This document shows, one piece after another, positions 1 to 8,503 of a DNA stretch of 64,000 nucleotides (position 1 is the stretch's first letter; each line of letters begins with the position of its first letter). The notes below the pieces were generated by a model, which saw only the letters and a list, made by a program, of their open reading frames with translations, did not search any database and had not been told where the DNA came from. Position numbers and translations under genes: made by a program. Origin of the DNA: an uncultured Eubacteriales bacterium (GTDB taxonomy: Bacteria; Bacillota; Clostridia; Christensenellales; Borkfalkiaceae); assembly GCA_958421945.1 (NCBI GenBank), contig CATZMZ010000002.1, positions 124,001-188,000 of the forward strand, written 5' to 3'.

Positions 1-1
1 G

Positions 2-343
2 GAAAAGTTTATGATTTCCGAAATAATGCGCGAGAAGATTTTGCTTAAATTCGATAAGGAAATCCCGCACGGCGTGGCGGTTATCGTCAATCGCTTTGCT
101 TTGCGAGAGGACGGCAAAATTTACGATATAGACGTGGACGTTATTTGCGAGCGTGACAACCATAAAGCGATTTTAATCGGCAAGGGCGGCAGGGCGTTAA
201 AGGAAGTATCCTCTTTCGCGCGCGCCGATATGGAAAAATTCCTCGGCAAAAAGGTGTTTTTAACCACATACGTTAAAGTGGAAGAAAATTGGAGGGATAG
301 TTTGCGCTTAATTAAGCGCAACGGCTACGACGAAAGCGTTTGA
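2..343 (+). CDS. era: GTPase Era, C-terminal KH domain (5' end outside window)
   Basis: Era is an essential GTPase that binds 16S rRNA during 30S subunit maturation. Only the last ~113 codons are present. The reading frame is already open at the window edge, so the GTPase domain lies upstream and the methionine at position 11 is internal. Visible are the Era signature REKI...EIPHGVAV before the KH domain and the RNA-binding IGKGG loop followed by ALKEV. The stop is at 341-343. The next genes, a YqzL-like ORF and recO, reproduce the common Firmicute order era-yqzL-recO. Family identity is very likely. Confidence 0.95.
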   Translation, partial: EKFMISEIMREKILLKFDKEIPHGVAVIVNRFALREDGKIYDIDVDVICERDNHKAILIGKGGRALKEVSSFARADMEKFLGKKVFLTTYVKVEENWRDSLRLIKRNGYDESV

Positions 344-401
344 AACCGTATAACGGCGCATAAAAACCTCTTGTTTCTCCATACTACCGTATGGAGGCGT
401 T

Positions 402-518
402 ATGAACGGAAAAGATAAATTCGATTTTAATAACCCCGCCGATTCGGCGTGGGCGCTGTTTGAACGGACGGGCAATCCGTCTTACTATTCGCTTTATAAA
501 AAGTTGATGAAAAAATAA
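402..518 (+). CDS. YqzL-like small protein (38 aa)
   Basis: This short ORF of 38 codons lies between era and recO. It has a clear SD (atggaggcg) a few bases before its ATG. The product is rich in aromatic residues (DSAWALFERTG, then YYSLYKKLMKK). That resembles B. subtilis YqzL, a tiny protein of unknown function encoded at the same place (core W-x-LF-x-x-TG followed by Y-x-LYK). I infer homology from pattern and synteny. The gene ends 15 bp before recO and is probably cotranscribed. Confidence 0.75.
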   Translation: MNGKDKFDFNNPADSAWALFERTGNPSYYSLYKKLMKK

Positions 519-533
519 TTTTGTCGGGTTACT

Positions 534-1250
534 ATGGAAGAAAAGTTAAACGGTATAGTTTTATCGGGCGTGTCGTTTGGGGAAAAAGACAAGATTCTTA
601 ACATTTTCACGCTGGAAAAAGGTACTGTTTCGGCTATTATAAAGGGTGTTAAAAAGGCAGGGGCGAAGCTTAAATTCGCTTCCGAGCCTTTTTGTTTTGC
701 GGAATTCGTGTTTTCCGTACGCGGTGAGAGGCGGACGGTTATCGGCGCAAGCCTTACCGACAGCTTTTACCCGTTAAGGACTGACATCGTTAAGTTTTAC
801 TGCGGCGGCGCGGTTTTGGAATACGTTAAGCGGTTCGTCCCCGAAAACGTCGTTTCGGTCGATTTGTTTCTTCTCGCCGTGGAAACGTTAAAGGCTCTCG
901 CGTACGGTGCGTGCGTACCCACGCTTTCGCTCGTTAAATTTCTTTCGGAGGCGTTAAAGTTGTCGGGTTACGCGCTTGACTTTTCCGGTTGCGCGCGGTG
1001 TAAGGTCGTTCCCGAGGGTCGCGTGTTTTTCGATTATTCGTGCGGCGCGTTTTATTGTGAAAAGTGTTTTGACGGCGCAGGGCGGGAAATTAACGCCGAA
1101 ACGTTCTTCGCGCTGAAAAAGACGGCGGACGGCGAATGCGTTTCCGTTAAAGAAAGCGTCGCCGCGCTTAAGCTTTTAGACTTTTATATTTCCGTAAAAC
1201 CCGAGGAAAACCTTAAAGCTTTAAAAGAATTATTAAAAATTTGCAATTAA
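534..1250 (+). CDS. recO: DNA repair protein RecO
   Basis: RecO works with RecF/RecR to load RecA onto SSB-coated single-stranded DNA in recombinational repair. The 238-aa product has the usual length. The N-terminal OB fold begins with GIVLSGVSFGEKDKILNIFT, matching the family pattern for a gene reading out of era. A zinc-binding knuckle is visible as CARC (about residue 151) and CEKC (about residue 173). It is followed by a helical C-terminus. It sits 15 bp after the YqzL-like ORF, consistent with an era-recO operon. It ends just before the ppdK promoter. Confidence 0.93.
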   Translation: MEEKLNGIVLSGVSFGEKDKILNIFTLEKGTVSAIIKGVKKAGAKLKFASEPFCFAEFVFSVRGERRTVIGASLTDSFYPLRTDIVKFYCGGAVLEYVKRFVPENVVSVDLFLLAVETLKALAYGACVPTLSLVKFLSEALKLSGYALDFSGCARCKVVPEGRVFFDYSCGAFYCEKCFDGAGREINAETFFALKKTADGECVSVKESVAALKLLDFYISVKPEENLKALKELLKICN

Positions 1251-1274
1251 ATTTTAAAACCGCCCGTCGAACGG

Positions 1275-1303
1275 TTGAAAATTTGCGCGATTTATTGTAC
1301 AAT
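1275..1303 (+). promoter_or_regulatory. Promoter of ppdK
   Basis: A -35 box TTGAAA (1275-1280), a 17-bp spacer and a -10 box TACAAT (1298-1303) precede ppdK by about 80 bp. The ppdK SD is GGAGG just before the ATG at 1382. Confidence 0.7.
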
Positions 1304-1381
1304 ATATCAGCCGAGCGTAACAAGTTCGGTTTATTATCGTTAGAACTATAAATTTTTCACGAAAATTTTTGGAGGATAAAA

Positions 1382-4021
1382 ATGAAATACGTTTACCTGT
1401 TTACCGAAGGCAACGCCAAAATGCGCGAGCTTCTCGGCGGCAAAGGCGCAAACCTTGCTGAAATGACAAACATCGGTCTGCCCGTTCCGCAGGGCTTTAC
1501 GGTTTCCACCGAGGCCTGCACCAAGTATTACGAGGACGGCAGACAAATCAGCGACGATATCAGAAACGAAATTATGGACAACGTCGCAAAGCTCGAACAA
1601 ATTACCGGGAAAAAATTCGGCGATAAAGAAAATCCTTTGCTCGTTTCCGTTCGTTCGGGCGCGAGAGCGAGTATGCCCGGCATGATGGATACCATCTTAA
1701 ACCTCGGCTTAAACGAAGAGGTCGTCGAGGTGCTTGCCGAAAAATCCGGCAACCCCCGCTGGGCGTGGGACTGCTATCGCAGATTTATTCAGATGTTCTC
1801 CGACGTCGTTATGGAAGTTTCTAAAAAGGAATTCGAAAGCCTTATCGACGCGATGAAGGAAAAGAAAGGCGTTAAGTTCGACGTTGAGCTTACCGCTGAG
1901 GATTTAAAAGAACTTGCCGACGAGTTTAAGGCAAAATATAAACAGGCGCTCGGCGCGGATTTCCCGTCCGACCCCAAGGTTCAGCTTTTCGAAGCTATAA
2001 GGGCGGTTTTCCGTTCGTGGGACAACCCCAGGGCTAATATTTACAGAATGGACCACGATATCCCGTACAGCTGGGGTACTGCGGTCAACGTTCAGATGAT
2101 GGCGTTCGGTAACATGGGCGACGATTGCGGCACGGGCGTTGCGTTTACCCGTAACCCCGCTACCGGCGAAAAGGGTCTTATGGGCGAATTCCTTATGAAC
2201 GCGCAGGGCGAGGACGTCGTTGCGGGCGTCAGAACGCCTATGCCCATTTCCAAAATGGCTGAGGTCCTTCCCGATGTTTACGAACAGTTCCTCGGCGTTT
2301 GCAAAACGCTCGAAGACCATTACAGAGATATGCAGGATATGGAATTTACCATCGAAAAAGGTAAGCTCTATATGTTACAGACCAGAAATGGCAAGAGAAC
2401 TGCCGCTGCCGCTATCAGAATCGCTTGCGACCTCATCGACGAGGGTATGATTTCCGAAAAAGAAGCGTTAATGCAAATCGACGCAAAATCGCTCGACATG
2501 CTTTTGCACCCCACTTTCGACGTCGCTGCGTTAAAAGCCGCAGATAAAAACAACGTCGTGGGCAAGGGTATCGCCGCTTCTCCCGGCGCTGCCGCGGGTA
2601 CTATCGTTTTCACTCCCGAAGAGGCTGTTAAAGAAGGTAAGGCAGGCAAAGACGTTATTCTCGTTCGTTTGGAAACTTCCCCCGAAGATATCGAGGGTAT
2701 GAAATTCGCGAAAGGTATTCTCACCGTTCGCGGCGGACAAACCTCTCACGCGGCGGTCGTTGCAAGAGGTATGGGTACTTGCTGCGTTTCCGGTTGCGAA
2801 GCGATTAAAATGCACGAGGACGAAAAGTATTTCGAGCTTGGCGGAAAAGTTTTCCACGAGGGCGATGCTCTTTCTTTGGACGGTTCTACGGGTAAAATTT
2901 ACGACGTAAGTATCAAAACCGTTCCTGTTGACCCCAACAGCGGTTATTTCGGACGCATTATGCAGCTTTCCGACAAATATAAAGCTCTTGGCGTAAGAAC
3001 CAACGCGGATACTCCCGCGGACGCTCAGAGAGCAGCCGACCTCGGCGCGCAGGGTATCGGTCTTTGCCGTACCGAGCATATGTTCTTCGGTCCGGGCAGA
3101 ATAGATAAATTCCGCGAAATGATTTGCGCCGAAACGGTTGAAGAAAGGAAAAAGGCGCTCGACAAAATTGAACCGATGCAGCAAGCGGACTTCGAGGGAC
3201 TTATGGAGGCGCTTAAAGGGCAGCCCGTTACTATCAGATTCCTCGACCCGCCCCTTCACGAGTTCGTTCCTACCGAAGAAGCAGACATTCAGGCGCTCGC
3301 TATCGCGCAGAACAAGTCCGTTAAGGAAATTAAGGAAATCTGCGACGCTTTGCACGAGTTTAACCCGATGATGGGGCATCGCGGTTGCCGCCTTGCGGTT
3401 ACTTATCCCGAAATCGCCGAAATGCAGACCAAAGCGGTTATCAAAGCTGCCATTGCTGTTAAAAAACGCCACGCGGACTGGAATATCGTTCCCGAAATCA
3501 TGATTCCGTTAGTCGGCGAAATCAAGGAACTCGCCTACTGCAAAAAAATCGTGGTCGCTACTGCGGACGCGGTTATCAAGGAAGCGGGCGTAGAGCTTAA
3601 ATACGAAGTCGGCACGATGATAGAGATTCCGAGAGCGGCTCTCACCGCTGACGAAATCGCCAAGGAAGCCGAGTTCTTCTGCTTCGGAACTAACGATTTA
3701 ACGCAGATGACGTTCGGATTCTCGCGTGACGACGCAGGCAAATTCTTACCCGCGTATTACGGAGCGAAGATTTACGAATTCGACCCGTTCGTAAGGCTTG
3801 ATACGATAGGCGTGGGCAAGCTTATGAAGATGGCGGTAGAAATGGGCAGAGCGACGAGAAAGACGTTGCACTGCGGAATTTGCGGAGAACACGGCGGCGA
3901 CCCGTCCTCGATAGAATTCTGTCACGAGATAGGGTTAGATTACGTATCGTGTTCGCCATTCCGCGTCCCAATTGCACGGTTATCCGCCGCGCAGGCTAAC
4001 ATCCGTAATCCGAGGGCGTAA
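1382..4021 (+). CDS. ppdK: Pyruvate, phosphate dikinase
   Basis: PPDK interconverts pyruvate + ATP + Pi and PEP + AMP + PPi. In anaerobes it supports PPi-linked glycolysis or gluconeogenesis. The 879-aa length is normal. Domain order: ATP-grasp domain at the N-terminus (LLGGKGANLAEM at the start), the phosphohistidine swivel domain with GGQTSHAAVVARG (Thr454, Ser455, catalytic His456), and the C-terminal PEP/pyruvate TIM barrel with GTMIEIPRAA and the HCGICGEHGG motif near the end. The last codons encode AQANIRNPRA; a diverged copy of this tail lies at 48706-48735. A strong hairpin terminator follows. Confidence 0.97.
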   Translation: MKYVYLFTEGNAKMRELLGGKGANLAEMTNIGLPVPQGFTVSTEACTKYYEDGRQISDDIRNEIMDNVAKLEQITGKKFGDKENPLLVSVRSGARASMPGMMDTILNLGLNEEVVEVLAEKSGNPRWAWDCYRRFIQMFSDVVMEVSKKEFESLIDAMKEKKGVKFDVELTAEDLKELADEFKAKYKQALGADFPSDPKVQLFEAIRAVFRSWDNPRANIYRMDHDIPYSWGTAVNVQMMAFGNMGDDCGTGVAFTRNPATGEKGLMGEFLMNAQGEDVVAGVRTPMPISKMAEVLPDVYEQFLGVCKTLEDHYRDMQDMEFTIEKGKLYMLQTRNGKRTAAAAIRIACDLIDEGMISEKEALMQIDAKSLDMLLHPTFDVAALKAADKNNVVGKGIAASPGAAAGTIVFTPEEAVKEGKAGKDVILVRLETSPEDIEGMKFAKGILTVRGGQTSHAAVVARGMGTCCVSGCEAIKMHEDEKYFELGGKVFHEGDALSLDGSTGKIYDVSIKTVPVDPNSGYFGRIMQLSDKYKALGVRTNADTPADAQRAADLGAQGIGLCRTEHMFFGPGRIDKFREMICAETVEERKKALDKIEPMQQADFEGLMEALKGQPVTIRFLDPPLHEFVPTEEADIQALAIAQNKSVKEIKEICDALHEFNPMMGHRGCRLAVTYPEIAEMQTKAVIKAAIAVKKRHADWNIVPEIMIPLVGEIKELAYCKKIVVATADAVIKEAGVELKYEVGTMIEIPRAALTADEIAKEAEFFCFGTNDLTQMTFGFSRDDAGKFLPAYYGAKIYEFDPFVRLDTIGVGKLMKMAVEMGRATRKTLHCGICGEHGGDPSSIEFCHEIGLDYVSCSPFRVPIARLSAAQANIRNPRA

Positions 4022-4072
4022 GCTTTTGGCAAAAAACGGTTAAATTCCGGCATTTTAATACTGAATTTTATG

Positions 4073-4110
4073 AAAAACAGCCATTCTCGCTTGAGTCTGG
4101 CTGTTTTTTT
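4073..4110 (+). terminator. Rho-independent terminator after ppdK
   Basis: AAAAACAGCC and GGCTGTTTTT form a 10-bp stem around a 16-nt loop. The 3' arm runs into a tract of eight T. Confidence 0.85.
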
Positions 4111-4232
4111 ACTCTTCTGAAAGCGGTCGAAAATCGGAAAATGTGCTAAAATAGAGGGGTGGTTCCTCAAATGTTACATTTTTCCATATATACTGTTGTA
4201 TGTAAAAGAGGGCGATAAAAGAGAGGTATTTT

Positions 4233-4784
4233 ATGTCGAAATATAAATTGATTTTAGAGTATTATCTAAAAGGAAACAACCGCATGCAGATCGCTACGCT
4301 TTGCGATTGTTCCCGTATGACGGTCTGGCGCGTTCTGCAACGGGTAAGTGTTATCGGTATCGGACTTGACGAACTAAACGGAATGAGCGAAAAAGAACTC
4401 GCTTATTTGCTTTTCCCGGAAAGGGCGAAACCGGGAGAAGGCTATCTGATTCCCGATTTTAAGTGGGAAGAGTTTCAGATGGTTAAGCACCGTTCGTCAA
4501 TCAGACTTTGCTGGCGGAGGTATTGCAAACGCGCGGCGAAACAAAACCTTGCGGCATACAGTTGGAAAGTGTTTCTGACTTCGTATAACGATTACCGCCG
4601 ACCGAAAATACAGGTTGACGATCCGGACGACAAAATCAGAACAAAACTGAAAAATTACAATTTTTTGTTGGCTTATTGCGAGAGCGATAAGGTGATGTAT
4701 TCCGTGATTCAGACGGAAAAGGAAATGTGGCTGAAATCGCTTGGATTGGACGAAAGCAAAATTATAGACAATAGAGAAAAGTAA
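4233..4784 (+). CDS. Standalone IstA-like N-terminal HTH protein
   Basis: The 183-aa product begins with a helix-turn-helix (residues 1-40; QIATLCDCSRMTVWRVL). The next segment (ELAYLLFPERAK..., YLIPDFKWEEFQM, LCWRRYCKR) matches the region after the HTH in IS21-family transposase IstA. The DDE catalytic core of IstA (usually over 350 aa) is absent and there is no istB, so this is not a working IS21 transposase. A clear SD (agagagg) precedes the ATG. Paralogues lie at 48955-49491 and, as a remnant, at 51522-51929. It may be a domesticated DNA-binding protein; its function is unknown. Confidence 0.6.
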   Translation: MSKYKLILEYYLKGNNRMQIATLCDCSRMTVWRVLQRVSVIGIGLDELNGMSEKELAYLLFPERAKPGEGYLIPDFKWEEFQMVKHRSSIRLCWRRYCKRAAKQNLAAYSWKVFLTSYNDYRRPKIQVDDPDDKIRTKLKNYNFLLAYCESDKVMYSVIQTEKEMWLKSLGLDESKIIDNREK

Positions 4785-4823
4785 AACAAATTAAAACTTC
4801 TTTGAATTTATTTCAAATACCTG

Positions 4824-4852
4824 TTGCAAAACATACCGTAATATGGTATAAT
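4824..4852 (+). promoter_or_regulatory. Promoter of candidate small RNA
   Basis: TTGCAA (4824-4829), a 17-bp spacer and TATAAT (4847-4852). No ORF starts within 100 bp downstream; a structured segment and a terminator-like hairpin follow instead. Confidence 0.6.
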
Positions 4853-4857
4853 GAACG

Positions 4858-4968
4858 CAGAGTTTTGCATTCTGCAAAACGAAAGCTTTCGCTTTCCCCC
4901 GCGCCTTCGGCACGGCTGCGAGATTGAAAGCAATCATAAAAATGCCCTTGCCGGCAAGCATTTTTATT
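4858..4968 (+). ncRNA. Candidate small RNA (~110 nt)
   Basis: A good promoter at 4824-4852 would start transcription near 4858. The segment has no supportable ORF. It contains an 8-bp perfect hairpin (GTTTTGCA-TTC-TGCAAAAC, about 4862-4880) and the palindrome CGAAAGCTTTCG. It ends in a GC-centred stem closed by AAAAATG/CATTTTT that runs into T-rich sequence. Promoter plus structure plus terminator with no coding frame suggests an untranslated RNA. I recognise no RNA family. Confidence 0.4.
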
Positions 4969-4979
4969 TATGTTATAAT
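4969..4979 (+). promoter_or_regulatory. Extended -10 promoter of the XRE regulator
   Basis: TATAAT at 4974-4979 is preceded by TGT, an extended -10 motif, about 28 bp before the start of the XRE-type gene. No good -35 box is visible at the normal distance. Confidence 0.5.
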
Positions 4980-5006
4980 CGAATAAAGTAGTCAATGAGG
5001 TGTATT

Positions 5007-5219
5007 ATGGCAGCAAGTTATAAAAAATTATTCAAATTACTGATAGACAGGGAGATGAAGAGCAAAGAACTCGCCGCGCTCGCAAAGGTAAGCCCCGCAA
5101 CGCTTGCAAAAATGAAGAAGGACGGCGTTTCTGTGAATTCCGACGTGCTTATAAAAATCTGCACGGCACTTGGTTGTACGCTTGACGATATCGTCGAAAT
5201 CGTGGACGAAGAAAAATAA
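5007..5219 (+). CDS. XRE/Cro-family HTH regulator
   Basis: This is a 70-aa single-domain HTH protein (MKSKELAALAKVSPATLAKM, then LIKICTALGCTLDDIVEIV) of the small Cro/YozG-like type. I chose the ATG at 5007 rather than the in-frame ATG at 4995. GAGGTG lies at the right distance before 5007, while 4995 overlaps that SD. Such genes often sit beside defence cassettes as regulators; here it precedes the DUF2075 gene. The target is unknown. Confidence 0.8.
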   Translation: MAASYKKLFKLLIDREMKSKELAALAKVSPATLAKMKKDGVSVNSDVLIKICTALGCTLDDIVEIVDEEK

Positions 5220-5319
5220 TTGCCGAAGTTAAGAGAAATATTTTAATTATGACCGTAGTTGTCATGTTTTGTATGATAAAATAGAAGTATTTAATAACCG
5301 GATTAGCAAGAGGGATAAA

Positions 5320-7448
5320 ATGAACCGCTGTTTATATAATAACAAATTTGAAAAATTTTTGAATACGGAAGATAATTTTGTGTTCGGACAATTATGTGAT
5401 AATTATCATGGTGAAGCGCTTACAACAACAAGAGAAGCGTGGAAAGCTGAAATTACCATCATGAAGGAAGTTTTATCTGGATTATCTGATAAAAATGGCG
5501 ATATTATATTTGAATACGATATTCCTCGTTTAGGAAAGAGGGTAGATATAGTTTTATTGTATAAAGGTATTATATTTTGCCTTGAATTTAAGGTAAATCA
5601 ATCAAATATTTTAGAGGCTGACATCGATCAGGTTCTGGATTACGCGCTTGATTTGAAAAACTTTCATTTTTATAGCCAAGATAGAGTTATTGTTCCAATT
5701 TTAATTGCAACTAACTATAAAAATTGTTCTACAAACATTCAAATGTCGGTTTATGACGACAGGGTTGTAAATCCGCTTGTGTCTGGTTCTTTTTGCATAG
5801 GGACGCTGATACAAACAGTATTAAATAAGTTTCCGAGTGAGACTCCTGTAAATCCAAATTGGATAATTAGTCCGTATGCGCCTACACCAACGATTATCGA
5901 AGCGGCTAAATCTTTATATGAAAATCATTCTGTTGAAAGTATCACTCACCATGAGGCGGACAAGGTTTCTACAGATAAAACGATTTCTTACATTTTACAG
6001 GTAATTAAAAATAGTAAGTTAAATGGAAGAAAAAGTATATGTTTTGTAACCGGCGTTCCCGGCGCGGGCAAAACCTTGGTGGGTTTGGATGTTGCAATAA
6101 AGCAAACCTATCAAGGGAGTGATACACCTGTAGAAGATGAAGGCGCTGTATATTTATCAGGGAATGGATCTTTAGTCGCGGTATTAAATGAAGCTCTTGC
6201 GCAAGACAATTATAAAAAATGTAACATTAGGGGAGAAAAAAAGAAATTAACGGATTCATGTCGTGAGGTTAGCAAATCCATACAAATGATTCACCGATAC
6301 CGTGATAATATGCTGGCAAAAATCAAGAATCCTGTTGAAGATGGAATTCTTGAAATTGATCCGGATAAAGCTGTTAAATTGAAAGAATCTGGGTTTGGCG
6401 AAGTTGAACATGTTGCTATATTTGACGAGGCGCAACGTGCCTGGACGCATAAGAGACTTGCTGAATATTTGAAGAGAGGAGGGACTTATGGCAATAAACT
6501 GAAAGTTCCTAACTTTCCTATGTCTGAAGCCGCCTTTTTAATCTGGTCATTAGATCAAAGAGAAGATTGGGCCACGATTGTTTGTCTTGTTGGCGGAGGA
6601 CAGGAAATCAATACGGGAGAAGCTGGAATTACCGAATGGATAAAGGCACTTAATGAGAAATTTACAAATTGGGATGTATATATTTCGCCAAAATTGACGG
6701 AAGCAGAATATGCTGAGGGTAGAGTTAACGAATTATTAAAAGATAATAAGAGAGTTGTTTATTCTGATGATTTACATCTAAGTGTCTCACTTAGGTCGTT
6801 TAGAGCGGAAAAATTATCTGCATTTGTGCATGCACTTTTGTCGTTTAATGAGAACGCTTCTGAAATTTATGCAGAAATTAAAGATAAATACCCGATTGTG
6901 CTTACACGTGATTTGGAAAAAGCAAAAGGTGGCTTCATGAGAAAGTTCGAGGCACAGAACGGACAGGCGTTTTAATAACAAAAGAATCTGCGAGGTATAA
7001 GCCTTTGGGAATACATGTGTTGCCTTCTGGAGATGAAAACGCGGTGCATTGGTTTTTGGAAGATAAGGTGGATACAAGATCATCAAATTATCTTGAAGAC
7101 GCTGCTACAGAAATACAGGTGCAGGGTTTGGAACTTGATTATACATGTATCCTTTGGGATGCAGATATGCGATATGATAATGGCAAGTGGCGTTTTTACA
7201 GATTTAATGGACAGACAAAATGGGTTGAGCAAACTGCAAATACCGAAAGTAAACAAGATTTGATAAAATATATGTTAAATGCATATCGTGTGCTTCTTAC
7301 AAGAGCGAGGGTGGGAATGGTAATATGTGTTCCAGAGGGGAACGCTCATAAAAATCCGAATGGCTTTTGGGAAGATAGCACACGCTTGCCGGAATATTAT
7401 GACGGCACATATCAGTATTTGAAAAACTTAGGGATAAGAGAGATTTGA
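5320..7448 (+). pseudogene. DUF2075 nuclease-helicase, frameshifted near 6945
   Basis: This is a DUF2075 (Schlafen group 3-like) protein with an N-terminal PD-(D/E)XK-like segment (RVDIVLL ... CLEFKV) ahead of a P-loop helicase core. The Walker A GVPGAGKT starts at about residue 245 and the Walker B is AIFDEAQ. The first frame stops at 6975 after an off-family tail. From 6945 the other frame reads VRGTERTGVLITKES and continues with the conserved C-terminus to 7448. One base appears missing at the A/G run around 6941-6945. The start at 5320 follows AGAGGG and matches the usual MNRC start. It lies directly upstream of Hachiman and may be an accessory defence gene. It is either a real mutation or a sequence error. 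Confidence 0.75.
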
Positions 7449-7548
7449 TAGAAGCTGTGAAATGATAGTTGACTGGAACAAAAAATGATACTTTTATCCT
7501 TATTTTCAACAGAGAATAAGGATTTTAATAAAATTATGAGAGGGGTAT

Positions 7549-8496
7549 ATGAATAAGACATTTGATGTTTACAATGTTATAATGGTTAAGGTTGATGAAA
7601 AAGATTTGATGTCGTTTTTACTTAAAAATGACATTGATGATAATGCTCAATCAAAATATCCATTAAATTTATTAACGGAAGAAATAATGAGTGTTATTCC
7701 TGAGTATGCGTATGCTGATTATCAAGGGAGTAGAATAGGACAAACAAATGCATACAAAAAACTTAAAGAGGCTGCAAATGCTATTTATAAGATAAAAGAA
7801 TTTGATTTGATGTATAAGGCTTATTGTTCTACTGATGTTGAAGAGCGAAAGCGTGCAAAAATAGAATTAGAAAAAATGCCATTTAGGAATAGAGGCGAGT
7901 TTGGTGAAATAATTCTCCATTTTTTATTAAGGGATTTTAAAAATACAATTCCATTGGTGTCGAAGGTGTATTTTAAGGATTCTTCGGGTGTCCCAGCCCA
8001 TGGGTTTGATGCCGTCCATATTTCACCTGATGATGAAATTTTATGGTTAGGAGAAAGTAAATTATATACGGATGCAAAAGAGGGAATCAAAGCTCTTGTT
8101 CAAGATCTAGACAATCATTTAAAAACAGATTATTTAAATGATCAATTTGTTCTAATTGGAAAAAATATTACAAATAATTCTATTCCTCAAAGAGATATAT
8201 GGATCAAAAAGCTTACAGAAAGCGGAACTTTAAAGGATAAATTAAAATTTATCAATATATCGATGCTGTGTGTTTATGAAAACGATATCTATGACAGATT
8301 TTATGATACTGAAAGTGATGAGGCCTCAAATTACCATGAGGTTAATGTGAAAGAATTAAAGTCGTATTTCGAGGAGAGAAATAAAAATCCCCTAAGAGAA
8401 AAATGTAATGTTATTTTATTTCTCTTGCCAATAAAAAGCAAAGAAGAGTTAGTAAAAAGGTTACATGAAAGATTATGGCACATGCAAAATATGTGA
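7549..8496 (+). CDS. hamA: Hachiman anti-phage nuclease HamA (DUF1837)
   Basis: HamA is the effector nuclease of the Hachiman system. It is held by the HamB helicase and degrades DNA when HamB senses damaged or invading DNA. The 315-aa product carries the DUF1837 pattern: RGEFGEIILHFLL, then GFDAVHI and ILWLGESK. These give the PD-(D/E)XK-like residues Asp154, Glu169 and Lys171. An SD GAGAGGGG precedes the ATG. Its stop is 7 bp before the HamB start, so the two are cotranscribed. The DNA is much more AT-rich than the flanking core genes, which suggests transfer. Confidence 0.88.
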   Translation: MNKTFDVYNVIMVKVDEKDLMSFLLKNDIDDNAQSKYPLNLLTEEIMSVIPEYAYADYQGSRIGQTNAYKKLKEAANAIYKIKEFDLMYKAYCSTDVEERKRAKIELEKMPFRNRGEFGEIILHFLLRDFKNTIPLVSKVYFKDSSGVPAHGFDAVHISPDDEILWLGESKLYTDAKEGIKALVQDLDNHLKTDYLNDQFVLIGKNITNNSIPQRDIWIKKLTESGTLKDKLKFINISMLCVYENDIYDRFYDTESDEASNYHEVNVKELKSYFEERNKNPLREKCNVILFLLPIKSKEELVKRLHERLWHMQNM

Positions 8497-8503
8497 GGTT
8501 GTC

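Noticed and set aside
4233..4784. Complete IS21 insertion sequence
   Set aside because: No DDE catalytic region, no istB ATPase gene and no terminal repeats; only the IstA N-terminal part is present.
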